Shown piece by piece: positions 37,439 to 45,935 of a DNA stretch of 64,000 nt; within the stretch, counting starts at the first letter, position 1; each line of letters starts with the position of its first letter. Source of the DNA: Xanthobacter tagetidis (GTDB lineage: Bacteria; Pseudomonadota; Alphaproteobacteria; Rhizobiales; Xanthobacteraceae); assembly GCF_003667445.1 (NCBI RefSeq), contig NZ_RCTF01000012.1:87232-151231 (forward strand), given 5' to 3'. A program made the translations under genes and the position numbers. The notes below the pieces were generated by a model, which did not search any database, was not told the DNA's origin, and saw only the letters and a list, made by a program, of their open reading frames with translations.

Positions 37439-38206
37439 TCAGGCCGTGAGCTTGAGGATGCCGCGCGCGGCCATGTAGAGGCCGAGCAGCGTGAGGAAGC
37501 CGAAGAAGATCCGCGAGAACAGCTCGGGCGAGGCCATGATGCGCAGGCGCCGCCCGAGGTTCAGCCCGAGCCCCGCCGGCAGCAGCGCCGCGATCGAGGC
37601 GCCGATGATCCACGGGTCCAGCAGCGGCGCGCCCGAACTGCCGGGCCACATCAGGATCGGCATCATCGCGAAAGAGGCCACCATGAAGTTCAGGCCCAGC
37701 GCCTGCACCATGTCGTCCCGCCCGAGCCCCAGCGCCTTGAAGAACACCACCGCCGGCAGCATCGCCATGCTGGTCATGCCGTTGATGACGCCGGTGGCGA
37801 GGCCGACGACCGGCGCGAGCGGCCCCTCCCACCCCTCCGGCAGGTGGACGTGGACGGAGGCGAGGCCGAGCAGGCCGTAGCAGCACACGACGATGCCCAT
37901 GGCCGGCAGGGTGAACGGCGAATCGAGCCCGCCGATGCCGAAGCCGCCGATGAAGGTGCCCACCGTCAGGCCGGTCATCATGCTGGCGAAGCGCCGCGCG
38001 GTGGAGCGCGCGCCCGGCCCGGTGGCGTATTGCCAGACATTGGTGAAGGCGGCGGGAATGATGAGCAGCGCCACGGCCTGCGGCGGCGGCAGGATCAGCG
38101 TGAGCAGGCCGATGGCGACCGTGGGCATCCCCATGCCCACCATGCCCTTCACCGCGCCGGCGAGGACCATCACGAAAAAACCGATGAGGATCACGCTGGG
38201 TATCAT
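37439..38206 (-). CDS. TauE/SafE family sulfite exporter-like permease
   Basis: A protein of about 255 residues with eight or so hydrophobic segments. The two repeated motifs of the family are visible: GAVKGMVGMGMPTVAIGLL near the start and VVGLATGVINGMTSMAMLPAV in the middle. Members export sulfite, sulfoacetate or organosulfur anions, but the substrate here is open. The ATG at 38206 is chosen; a TTG three codons upstream is possible. Confidence 0.88.
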   Translation of the reverse strand: MIPSVILIGFFVMVLAGAVKGMVGMGMPTVAIGLLTLILPPPQAVALLIIPAAFTNVWQYATGPGARSTARRFASMMTGLTVGTFIGGFGIGGLDSPFTLPAMGIVVCCYGLLGLASVHVHLPEGWEGPLAPVVGLATGVINGMTSMAMLPAVVFFKALGLGRDDMVQALGLNFMVASFAMMPILMWPGSSGAPLLDPWIIGASIAALLPAGLGLNLGRRLRIMASPELFSRIFFGFLTLLGLYMAARGILKLTA

Positions 38207-38353
38207 CGCGGGCAAAGCGGGGGAGGAAGCCTCTTCTTGCGCCTTCCCGGCGCGGCGCGCAACCGTCCGGACGCGTCATAAAAGCTTATGGCTCCATGAC
38301 TCTTCTTCATGGGAGCGGCGCGGCCGCGCCGCGCGTCGCGCGCCGGGAAGGGG

Positions 38354-38372
38354 CGGGGGCTCATCGCCCCCG
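38354..38372 (-). terminator. Hairpin after the indolepyruvate oxidoreductase gene
   Basis: cgggggc (38354-38360) and gcccccg (38366-38372) form a perfect 7-bp stem 15 bp beyond the stop codon of the fused oxidoreductase gene on the minus strand. There is no U-tract, so intrinsic termination is uncertain. Confidence 0.35.
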
Positions 38373-38387
38373 GCCCTGCCTGTGCGC

Positions 38388-41300
38388 CTACTCGGCCGCC
38401 ACTGCGGCGGGCGCCGCCGGTGCGTCGAAGCGCGCGAGGAGGCTCGCCTCCTCGGCCTTGGCGGCAGCGAGGTGGCGTTCCTTCACCGGCCCGTAGCCGC
38501 GGATCTTCTCCGGGATCGCGGCGATCGCCACCGCCACGGCATGGTTGGCGAGGTCGAGCCGGGGCAGCAGCGTGCCGATGGTGCGCTCATAGTCGGCGAC
38601 CAGCCGGCGCTCGGTGCGGCGCTCGGCGCTGTAGCCGAACACGTCGAGCGCGGTGCCGCGCAGCCCCTTGAACTTCGCCAGAACGCCGAGCGCCTTCAGC
38701 ATCCAGGGGCCGAAGCTCATCTTGCGCGGCTCCCCGGTCGCGGGGTTGGCGCGGGCGAGAAGCGGCGGCGCCATGTGGAACTCGAAGCGCAGCGTGCCGT
38801 CGAAGGCGCCGTCCACCTGGCGCAGGAAGTCGCCATCGGTGAACAGCCGGGCGACCTCGTACTCGTCCTTGTAGGCCATGAGCTTGTAGAGGTTCCGGGC
38901 GACCGCCTCCGCAAGGCCGGAGCGGCCCGGCGCGCGCGCGGCCTCGGCGGCGCGCACCTTCTCGACCAAGGCGCGATAGCGCGCCGCATAGGCGGCGTCC
39001 TGGTAGAGCGTGAGGTCGGCGACGCGGCGGGCGATCACCTCGTCGAGGTCCTGCGACAGGCGGCGCGCCGGCGAGCCCTCGCCCTTCGGCGCGGCAAGCT
39101 GCTCCACCCGCGCCGGATCGTACGCCGCGCGGCGGCCCCACAGGAAGGCGGCCTTGTTCATGGCGACCGCCTCGCCGTTCAGCTCGATGGCGCGCTCGAT
39201 CGCCTCGGCCGACACCGGCAGGGCGCCGAACTGGTAGGCGTAGCCCACCATGAAGATGTTCTGCGCCAGCGAGTTGCCGAACAATGCGGTGGCGAGGCGG
39301 TTGGCCTCGATGAAGTGGGTGTTCTCCGGCCCCGCCGCCTGGGAGATGGTGCGCTTGATGCGCTCGGTGGGCAGCGAATAGTCCGCGTTGCGGGTGAAGT
39401 CGCCCGGCAGCACCTCGTGGGTGTTGACCACCACCAGCGTCTTGCCCGGCTTCACCGCGGCCAGCACCTTCTTGGTGCCGGCGACGACGATGTCGCCGCC
39501 CAGCACCACGTCGGCGCCGCGGGCGGGAACCCGGATGGCGGTGATGTCGGCGGGGTCCCTGGCAAGGCGGATGTGGCTGTAGACCGCGCCGCCCTTCTGG
39601 GCGAGGCCGGCCATGTCGATCATGCCGCAGGCCTTGCCCTCAAGGTGCGCCGCCATGCCGATGATGGCGCCGATGGTGACGACGCCGGTGCCGCCCACCC
39701 CGGTGGCGATGATGCCGTAGGTGCCGTCGATCTCCGGCAAAACGGGAACGGGCAGGGCCGCCCATTCGCCGCCGCCCGCCGCCGCGCCGGCCGCCTTCTT
39801 CGGCTTCGCGCCATGGACCGTGACGAAGGACGGGCAGAAGCCGTTCACGCACGAGAAGTCCTTGTTGCAGGACGACTGGTCGATCTCGCGCTTGCGGCCC
39901 CACTCGGTCGCCAGCGGCTGGACCGACACGCAGTTGGACTTCACGCCGCAGTCGCCGCAGCCTTCGCACACGCGCTCGTTGATGATGACGCGCTTGTCCG
40001 GGTCCGGGAAGGCGCCGCGCTTGCGGCGGCGCCGCTTCTCGGAAGCGCAGGTCTGGTCGTAGATCAGGACCGTCACGCCCGGGATTTGCGCCAGTTCGCG
40101 CTGGACCTCGTCGAGGTCGTCCCGGTGGCGGATGGTGAGCCCGCCGGGCCACAGCGTGTTCGGCGGATACTTGTCCGGCTCGTCGGTCACGACGACCACG
40201 CGCTTCGCGCCCTCGGCCGCCACCTGCCGCGCGATCACCGGAACGGTGAGGTCGCCCTCGTGGTGCTGCCCGCCGGTCATGGCAACGGCATCGTTGAACA
40301 GGAGCTTGTAGGTGACGTTCACGCCCGAGGCGATCGACGCGCGCAGCGCCAGGTAGCCGGAATGGTTGTAGGTGCCGTCGCCGAGATTCTGGAACACATG
40401 GCCGCGCTTGGAGAACGGCGCTTCGCCGATCCAGTTGGCGCCCTCGCCGCCCATCTGGGTGAAGCCGGTGGTCTCCCGGTCCATCCACTGCACCATGTAG
40501 TGGCAGCCGATTCCGGCATAGGCGCGCATGCCCTCGGGCACCTTGGTGGAGGTGTTGTGCGGGCAGCCGGAGCAGAAATAGGGGATGCGGTTCGCCACGT
40601 CGCCGGTGGCGGCGAGCACGCGCTGCGCCTCCTCCAGCTCGCCGACGCGCTGGGCGATGTCCGGCATGTCGCCATAGGCCAGAAGGCGGCGGCCGAGCTG
40701 GATGGCGATGTCGTTCGGGTCGAGCGCGCCCTTCACCGGGAACATCCAGCGGCCCTGCTCGTCCTTCTTGCCGATGCAGACCGGCTGGTTGGCGGTGCCG
40801 TAAAGCTCCTCGCGCACCTGCACCTCGATGAGGGAGCGCTTCTCCTCCACCACCATGATGAGGTCGAGGCCGCGCGCGAATTCCTGGAGCCCCTGCGTCT
40901 CCAGCGGCCAGGGGCAGGCCACCTTCCAGATGCGGATGCCGAGGTCGTTGGCGCGCACTTCGTCGATGCCCAGCTCGTCCAGCGCCAGGCGCACGTCGAG
41001 ATAGGACTTGCCGACGGTCGCGATGCCGATGCGCGGGCGCGCCCCGCCCGAGGTGATGAAGCGGTTGAGGCGGTTGGCCCTCAGATAATGCAGGATGGCG
41101 TCGCGCTTGAATTCCTGGAGCCGCTCCTCCTGCGCGATGGGGGTGTCGCCGAGGCGGATGTTGAGGCCGCCGGGCGGCATGGCGAAGTCGGTCGGCGTGA
41201 CGATCGACACCCGGTCCAGGCGCCCGTCGACGATGCCGGTGCTCTCGATGGTGTCCTTCACCGCCTTGAGGCCGACCCAGGTGCCGGAGAAGCGCGACAG

Positions 41301-41864
41301 CGCCCAGGCATGCAGGCCGTAGTCGATGATCTCCTGAACGCCGGCGGGATTGAGCACCGGGATCATCACGTCGACGAAATGGAACTCGCTCTGGTGCGCG
41401 GTGGTGGAGCTCTCGCAGGTGTGATCGTCGCCCATCAGCGCGATCACGCCGCCATGCTTGGCCGTGCCGGCATTGTTGGCGTGGCGGAACACGTCGCCGG
41501 AGCGGTCGACGCCCGGCCCCTTGCCGTACCAGAGGCCGAACACGCCGTCGAAGCGGCCTTCCCCGCGCAGCTCCGCCTGCTGGGAGCCCCACAGGGCGGT
41601 TGCCGCCAGATCCTCGTTGAGGCCCGGCTGGAACTTGATGTCGTTGGCCTTCAAAAGCCGGTCTGCGCGGCCGAACTGCTGGTCGAGCCCGCCGAGCGGG
41701 GAGCCGCGGTAGCCCGTCACGTAGCCGGCCGTGTTGAGGCCGGCGCGGCGGTCGCGCTCCTTCTGCATCAATGCGAGGCGCACCAGCGCCTGGGTGCCGG
41801 AGACGAACACCCGCTCCTGCGAAAGGTCGTACTTGTCGTCGAGCGATACGGGCTTGAGAGCCAT
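38388..41864 (-). CDS. Indolepyruvate ferredoxin oxidoreductase family protein (fused alpha/gamma)
   Basis: A 1158-residue single-chain 2-oxoacid:ferredoxin oxidoreductase. The N-terminal pyrimidine-binding domain has TGYRGSPLGGLDQQ; the TPP domain has SGCPHNTSTKVPEG and GQHHEGDLTVP; a central Cys-rich stretch (VCEGCGDCGVKSNC, SSCNKDFSCVNGFC) binds iron-sulfur; the C-terminal gamma domain has GVGGTGVVTIGAIIGMAAH. It probably decarboxylates aryl pyruvates from aromatic amino acid breakdown, giving acyl-CoA and reduced ferredoxin. An ATG at 41864 with a ggagg site is the likely start. A 12-bp inverted repeat lies 82 bp upstream. Confidence 0.92.
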   Translation of the reverse strand: MALKPVSLDDKYDLSQERVFVSGTQALVRLALMQKERDRRAGLNTAGYVTGYRGSPLGGLDQQFGRADRLLKANDIKFQPGLNEDLAATALWGSQQAELRGEGRFDGVFGLWYGKGPGVDRSGDVFRHANNAGTAKHGGVIALMGDDHTCESSTTAHQSEFHFVDVMIPVLNPAGVQEIIDYGLHAWALSRFSGTWVGLKAVKDTIESTGIVDGRLDRVSIVTPTDFAMPPGGLNIRLGDTPIAQEERLQEFKRDAILHYLRANRLNRFITSGGARPRIGIATVGKSYLDVRLALDELGIDEVRANDLGIRIWKVACPWPLETQGLQEFARGLDLIMVVEEKRSLIEVQVREELYGTANQPVCIGKKDEQGRWMFPVKGALDPNDIAIQLGRRLLAYGDMPDIAQRVGELEEAQRVLAATGDVANRIPYFCSGCPHNTSTKVPEGMRAYAGIGCHYMVQWMDRETTGFTQMGGEGANWIGEAPFSKRGHVFQNLGDGTYNHSGYLALRASIASGVNVTYKLLFNDAVAMTGGQHHEGDLTVPVIARQVAAEGAKRVVVVTDEPDKYPPNTLWPGGLTIRHRDDLDEVQRELAQIPGVTVLIYDQTCASEKRRRRKRGAFPDPDKRVIINERVCEGCGDCGVKSNCVSVQPLATEWGRKREIDQSSCNKDFSCVNGFCPSFVTVHGAKPKKAAGAAAGGGEWAALPVPVLPEIDGTYGIIATGVGGTGVVTIGAIIGMAAHLEGKACGMIDMAGLAQKGGAVYSHIRLARDPADITAIRVPARGADVVLGGDIVVAGTKKVLAAVKPGKTLVVVNTHEVLPGDFTRNADYSLPTERIKRTISQAAGPENTHFIEANRLATALFGNSLAQNIFMVGYAYQFGALPVSAEAIERAIELNGEAVAMNKAAFLWGRRAAYDPARVEQLAAPKGEGSPARRLSQDLDEVIARRVADLTLYQDAAYAARYRALVEKVRAAEAARAPGRSGLAEAVARNLYKLMAYKDEYEVARLFTDGDFLRQVDGAFDGTLRFEFHMAPPLLARANPATGEPRKMSFGPWMLKALGVLAKFKGLRGTALDVFGYSAERRTERRLVADYERTIGTLLPRLDLANHAVAVAIAAIPEKIRGYGPVKERHLAAAKAEEASLLARFDAPAAPAAVAAE

Positions 41865-41945
41865 GGGCGCCTCCGGGGCGCGGCCAGCGCGGGACAAACC
41901 GCCGCAGCCGTCTTCCGTTCTAGGCTGGCACGGAGTGTCGCACCC

Positions 41946-41986
41946 GGCAATTTCGTTGTTCAAACTCTAATCGAAACGAAATTGCC
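41946..41986. promoter_or_regulatory. Long inverted repeat upstream of the indolepyruvate oxidoreductase gene
   Basis: ggcaatttcgtt (41946-41957) and aacgaaattgcc (41975-41986) are perfect reverse complements with a 17-nt spacer, in an AT-rich island 82-122 bp before the start codon. Two full turns between half-site centres fits a dimeric or higher-order regulator such as an Lrp/AsnC or MarR protein; the sequence does not say which. No regulator gene is adjacent. Confidence 0.6.
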
Positions 41987-42062
41987 CAAAAGCCAAGCGT
42001 GACGAATTTTGGTGCATTGCGGCATGCGGGGGCGCGGTGCAGCATCCGGAAAGCGGGCACTG

Positions 42063-42560
42063 TCAGAGCGCCGCTCTCAGCTCTTCCAGTGTGACCATCA
42101 GCGTCGTCGGCTCCGAAGGCGACGGGGCAAGGCCTATGGCTTGATAGAATCTCGCCGCCTCGTCTGAGAGAGCGTGCACCATCAGCCCGCGGATGCCGAT
42201 GGCGTCGGCTGCGGACAGCACCCGCAGAGCGGCATCGCGGAACAGCGCGCAGCCCAGGCCGCGGCCCTGGTAGCGCGTGTCGATGGCCAGCCGGCCGAGG
42301 ATCGCCATCGGGATCGGCTCCGGCATGTTGCGCCGGATCCTGCCGGTGGCGCCGGCGCAGGCGAGCGCGCCCGACGCAAGGGCGTAATAGGCGACGATGC
42401 GGCTCCCGTCCGCCACCACATAGGTGCGCGATGCGCCGGTCTGCTGGTTGCCGAGGGCGCGCCGCCTCAGCCAGTCGTCGAGGCTGGGCTGGCCGCAGGC
42501 GAACGACGCCGCATCGTGGTCCGGCCGGATGGGGGCCGGCGCGGACAGCGTCACTCCCAC
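42063..42560 (-). CDS. GNAT acetyltransferase, TacT-like toxin
   Basis: A 165-residue GNAT protein: N-terminal SFACGQPSLDDWLRRRAL, substrate strand RTYVVADGSRIVAYYALASGAL, acetyl-CoA loop YQGRGLGCALF and the catalytic Tyr in ARFYQAIGL. These are marks of TacT/AtaT-type toxins that acetylate aminoacyl-tRNA. It overlaps the 3' end of a DUF1778 gene by 10 bp, the classic antitoxin-toxin order. Which tRNA it targets cannot be told. Confidence 0.9.
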   Translation of the reverse strand: MGVTLSAPAPIRPDHDAASFACGQPSLDDWLRRRALGNQQTGASRTYVVADGSRIVAYYALASGALACAGATGRIRRNMPEPIPMAILGRLAIDTRYQGRGLGCALFRDAALRVLSAADAIGIRGLMVHALSDEAARFYQAIGLAPSPSEPTTLMVTLEELRAAL

Positions 42561-42820
42561 TGGGCCTTGGTCCGCATGGTGCGCTTCAACTGATCGCTGG
42601 GTGCCGGCGGCGCGTCCAGGCGCGCGAGGAAGTCGGCGTAGGCCTGGTCCCCCACCTGCACCAGCGCGCGGTCGAGCAGCACGTCCACCGCGGCGCGGCG
42701 GGCCGCCTCCAGAATGAAGTCCGTGCGCGACTTGCCCTGTGCCTTGGCCGCCCAGTCGATGAGGCTGCGGTCATCGGGCCGGATGCGCATGTTGAGGGCG
42801 TCGCGGGCTGGGGATGTCAT
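42551..42820 (-). CDS. DUF1778 antitoxin (TacA-like)
   Basis: An 89-residue ribbon-helix-helix DNA-binding antitoxin. The N-terminal ALNMRIRPDDRSLIDWAAKA and GKSRTDFILEAARRAA form the RHH fold, and the C-terminal half (DQAYADFLARLDAPP through RTMRTKAQWE) would wrap the GNAT toxin. It precedes and overlaps the toxin gene and should autorepress the operon. Confidence 0.9.
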   Translation of the reverse strand: MTSPARDALNMRIRPDDRSLIDWAAKAQGKSRTDFILEAARRAAVDVLLDRALVQVGDQAYADFLARLDAPPAPSDQLKRTMRTKAQWE

Positions 42821-42874
42821 GATCGTCCTCCCCGTGCCTTCTAGCAGAACGTAATGACATTGTCATTGCGTCAG

Positions 42875-43882
42875 TCACCCCGGCAGCAGGCGCTCGCTCT
42901 CCAGGTAGCCGGTGAGCAGGCCGAGGCCGAACGCCATCACCAGCAGCGCCGCCGCGAGCTCGATGCCGCTCATCACCGCCGCCGCCCAGCGGGCATCGGA
43001 TGCGGCGATGCGCACCGCGATGCGCTTGGAGTAGACCGCCAGCGCGGCGATGGCGGACACGGTGAGCGCGGTGCCGAGCCCCATGGCGAATGCGGCGGCC
43101 ACCCCGCTCATGAACACGCCCTGGGAGAGCGCGAAGGTGAGCACCAGGATGGCGCCCGAGCACGGCCGCGCGCCGGCGGAGAGCACCGCCACCGCCGCCC
43201 GCTTGAGGCCGCCGGCTCCGGTGGCCGCGACCAGCGCGGGATCGGGCATATGGCCCTCGCAGCCGCAGTCGTCGCCGTGCGCGTGACCCACCGGCCGGCC
43301 GGTGAGCGCGCCGAGGAAGGCGCGGCCCTTCACGATCGCGAGATAGAGCCCGAAGGCGGCGATGGCGCCGTAGGCGGTGATCTCCACCACGTTCATGGCG
43401 CGCGCCATGCTCACCGCCGTCGCGTTCAGCACCAGCGCCAGGATGCCGACGAACAGGATGGCGGCGAGCGCCTGCACCATGCCGGCGGCGAGCGAGAGCA
43501 GCGCGCCGCGCCTGAGCGTGCCGCCGTCGGCCAGCAGATAGGAGGAGATGACCGCCTTGCCGTGGCCCGGCCCCGCCGCGTGGAATACACCATAGGCGAA
43601 GGACAGGCCGGCGAGCAGCCAGAAAGCGTGCCCGTCCGCCTTGGCGGCGCGCACCGCCTGAACCAGGGCGCGGTAGAATTCCGCCTGCTTGGCGAGGATG
43701 AAGCCGGGGATGCCGGAGGGCGGCGCCGCGGCCGGTGCACCGATCCCGAACGGCGAGGTCTTCGGCCCGGTGCCGAGCGCCTGGGCGAGGGCCGGCTCCG
43801 CCGCGGCGAGAACCAACAGGCCGCCGCCGAGCGCGGCGCCCACGAGGAGCGCGCGCCCGAGCGGACCGAGGCGAGGCCTCAC
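42875..43882 (-). CDS. NicO-family nickel/cobalt transporter
   Basis: A protein of about 335 residues with an N-terminal signal-like segment and six further membrane segments. FAYGVFHAAGPGHGKAVISSYLL is the family hallmark (H-x-x-G-P-G-H-G-K), here given in part as GVFHAAGPGHGKAVISSYLL. The His/Cys-rich loop VGHAHGDDCGCEGHMP may bind metal. GTG at 43882 overlaps the DUF1007 stop (GTGA); upstream in-frame codons would run through the DUF1007 gene. Members move Ni or Co, either in or out. Confidence 0.88.
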   Translation of the reverse strand: MRPRLGPLGRALLVGAALGGGLLVLAAAEPALAQALGTGPKTSPFGIGAPAAAPPSGIPGFILAKQAEFYRALVQAVRAAKADGHAFWLLAGLSFAYGVFHAAGPGHGKAVISSYLLADGGTLRRGALLSLAAGMVQALAAILFVGILALVLNATAVSMARAMNVVEITAYGAIAAFGLYLAIVKGRAFLGALTGRPVGHAHGDDCGCEGHMPDPALVAATGAGGLKRAAVAVLSAGARPCSGAILVLTFALSQGVFMSGVAAAFAMGLGTALTVSAIAALAVYSKRIAVRIAASDARWAAAVMSGIELAAALLVMAFGLGLLTGYLESERLLPG

Positions 43883-44511
43883 CGGCAGCTCACCTTGATC
43901 TTGTCCGCGAACTGGGCGCCATAGTCGGAGCCGGCCGTCAGGTTGGTGAAGAAGCTCTCGGAGAGCGTGGTGCTCGGCCCCGATCCCGGCGTCGGCGAGA
44001 TCGCCTCGGCGGTACATCCGGGCGGGGCGCCAGCGGACGACACGGCATCCTTCTCGGCGAAGGAGAAGGAGACGAAGATGGTGGGGTCGTAGATGTCGAA
44101 GCTCAAGGTCTTCGCGGCGATGGGCGTCTTCAGCGGCAGAGTGAAGTGCAGCGTCAGCGTCTCGTTCTCGTAGGTGAGGTAGTAGTCAACCGGGTCCTTG
44201 AAGGCGATCTTCGCGGTGGCCGTCTTGCCCTTCACGAAGTAGTCGTACTCCTTCAGCGAGGTGACGTTCACCTCGGCGAGCGGCTTCAGCACGTCGGCGC
44301 CATAGGTCCCGTCCTTCTGCTTCTCCATGCCCTGGAGCGCGAAGGCGCTGAAGGCGTCGTCGAAGGTCCAGGCCTGCTTGAGGGCGGTGAGCTTGCCGTC
44401 GGCGAACACCAGCTCGGTCTTCGTCGTCACCCACACATGGGGGTGCGCCTCGGCGCGCGCGGAGAGCGCGAGGAGGAATGCGAGGCAGAACACGAATCGC
44501 AGAAGGCGCAT
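43879..44511 (-). CDS. DUF1007 family periplasmic protein
   Basis: A protein of about 210 residues with a signal peptide (MRLLRFVFCLAFLLALSARAEA) whose mature form begins HPHVWVTTKTEL, a His-containing start characteristic of DUF1007. Signal residues are shown only in part: MRLLRFVFCLAFLL. The family is nearly always next to NicO transporters, as here, and is thought to act as a periplasmic metal-binding partner. Coupled to the transporter gene by a 4-bp overlap. Confidence 0.88.
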   Translation of the reverse strand: MRLLRFVFCLAFLLALSARAEAHPHVWVTTKTELVFADGKLTALKQAWTFDDAFSAFALQGMEKQKDGTYGADVLKPLAEVNVTSLKEYDYFVKGKTATAKIAFKDPVDYYLTYENETLTLHFTLPLKTPIAAKTLSFDIYDPTIFVSFSFAEKDAVSSAGAPPGCTAEAISPTPGSGPSTTLSESFFTNLTAGSDYGAQFADKIKVSCR

Positions 44512-44610
44512 GGCGGCTCCGGTGGGCTGCACATGCCTCGCCCGCGACTTCGGCGGAATGGTGGCGGCGCGCGCCGGCGCGCACCTGATACGCGGCGGTC
44601 CCGGCCGGTC

Positions 44611-45510
44611 TCAGCCGGCGTTGAGCATGCCGCGCAGCTCCGCCTCGAAGGCGGGGGCGATGTCCTCGCGCGAGAGCGCGTAGGCCACATTCGCCATCAG
44701 GAAGCCGATCTTCGAGCCGCAGTCATAGATCGCGCCGTCGAACGTGACGGCATAGAACGGCTCGCGCTCCATCAGCTTCAGCATGGAATCGGTGAGCTGG
44801 ATCTCGCCGCCGGCGCCGGTCTCCTGGCTCGCCAGCAGGTCGAAGATGCCGGGCTGGAGGATGTAGCGGCCGGAGATGGCGAGATTGGACGGCGCGGTGC
44901 CGGCCTTGGGCTTCTCCACCATCTTCTCGATGGCGTGCACGCCCGGCGCGGCCTCGGCGCCCTTGCCGACGATGCCGTACTGGTGGGTCTGGTCGTCCGG
45001 CACCTCGTAGACCGCGATCATGTTGCCGCCGGTCTTCTCATAGGCTTCCACCATGGAGCCGAGGCAGCCCTTGGTGTTGCCGTTGCCGGGCTTGGCCATG
45101 TGGAGCATGTCCGGCAGCAGCAGCGCGAACGGCTCGTCGCCGATGATGTCGCGCGCGCACCACACGGCGTGGCCGAGCCCGAGGGGGAGCTGCTGGCGGG
45201 TGAAGGAGGTGGTGCCGGCCTTCGGCGTGTCGCGGTCGAGCTGTTCCAGCTCCTTGGTCTTGCCGCGCTCTTCCAGCGTGCGCTCCAGCTCGAACTGGCG
45301 GTCGAAATGGTCCTCGATGACAGCCTTGTTGCGGCCCGTGACGAACACGATGTGCTCGATGCCCGCCGCCCGCGCCTCGTCCACCACGTGCTGCACCACG
45401 GGGCGGTCGACGACGGTCAGCATCTCCTTCGGCACCGCCTTGGTGGCGGGCAGGAAGCGCGTGCCGAGGCCGGCGACGGGCAGGATCGCTTTGCGGATGG
45501 GCTTGGCCAT
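44611..45510 (-). CDS. galU: UTP-glucose-1-phosphate uridylyltransferase (GalU)
   Basis: GalU makes UDP-glucose from UTP and glucose-1-phosphate for exopolysaccharide, LPS and glucan synthesis. The 299-residue protein starts with the nucleotide-binding motif AILPVAGLGTRFLPATKAVPK and has FVTGRNKAVIEDHFD, LGLGHAVWCAR and FALLLPDM, all expected for the family (motif shown in part as LPVAGLGTRFLPATKAVPK). It stands alone; 425 bp upstream is without a gene. Confidence 0.95.
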   Translation of the reverse strand: MAKPIRKAILPVAGLGTRFLPATKAVPKEMLTVVDRPVVQHVVDEARAAGIEHIVFVTGRNKAVIEDHFDRQFELERTLEERGKTKELEQLDRDTPKAGTTSFTRQQLPLGLGHAVWCARDIIGDEPFALLLPDMLHMAKPGNGNTKGCLGSMVEAYEKTGGNMIAVYEVPDDQTHQYGIVGKGAEAAPGVHAIEKMVEKPKAGTAPSNLAISGRYILQPGIFDLLASQETGAGGEIQLTDSMLKLMEREPFYAVTFDGAIYDCGSKIGFLMANVAYALSREDIAPAFEAELRGMLNAG

Positions 45511-45935
45511 GTATGAGGGTCCGTCCTGTTCTTTCCGGAGCGCGGCGATTGCCTAGCACGAAACCGTGAGGGTTCCGCAAGGAATGCCTTGGGGACGAGG
45601 CAGGTTCCCCGGGGGGGCGCGTCTATGTGCAGCGCAGCACGTTCTATGCGTCGGCGCAACGCCGAAGACGAGCCGCGCACGTGTCTGTGGTGGATGAGTC
45701 GGAGGGGCGGTGTCGCCCTACGGCCAGCGAGGGAACGCCGTCGCGCTGCCGAACATTGAGCGGATCGCGCTCCGGGCGGGTCGGGCCGGCGGCTCCCAAA
45801 ATCTTGCCTTACGTTAACCGCGGCGCAACCATATTGCGCCCCCATAGGTCCCGCTGGGCCGTTGCGCGCATTGCCGCCGCCGGTCCGCGCAGGGAGACTT
45901 CGGGACGGCCGGAGCGCCGGAAGAGGAAGAGAGCC
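45511..45935. other. Divergent intergenic region with nested small hairpins (425 bp)
   Basis: Between galU (-) and the lytic transglycosylase gene (+). Directly upstream of galU is a run of small stems: aacc-gtgag-ggtt (45562-45574), gttcc-gcaa-ggaat with a GNRA-type loop (45572-45585), and tgcct...aggca (45585-45602). A gttaac-containing AT-richer spot lies at 45810-45835. No protein gene is convincing. It may hold a galU leader or a small RNA, but I cannot support either strongly. Confidence 0.4.

Noticed and set aside
37893..42002. Open frame of more than 1300 codons on the plus strand opposite the indolepyruvate oxidoreductase gene
   Set aside because: It mirrors codon structure of the real minus-strand gene in GC-rich DNA, has no recognisable domain, and is His/Arg/Gly/Ala-biased as antisense frames are.
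45601..45620. G-rich run as a quadruplex or frameshift site
   Set aside because: Single run ggggggg without the further G-tracts required, outside any gene.
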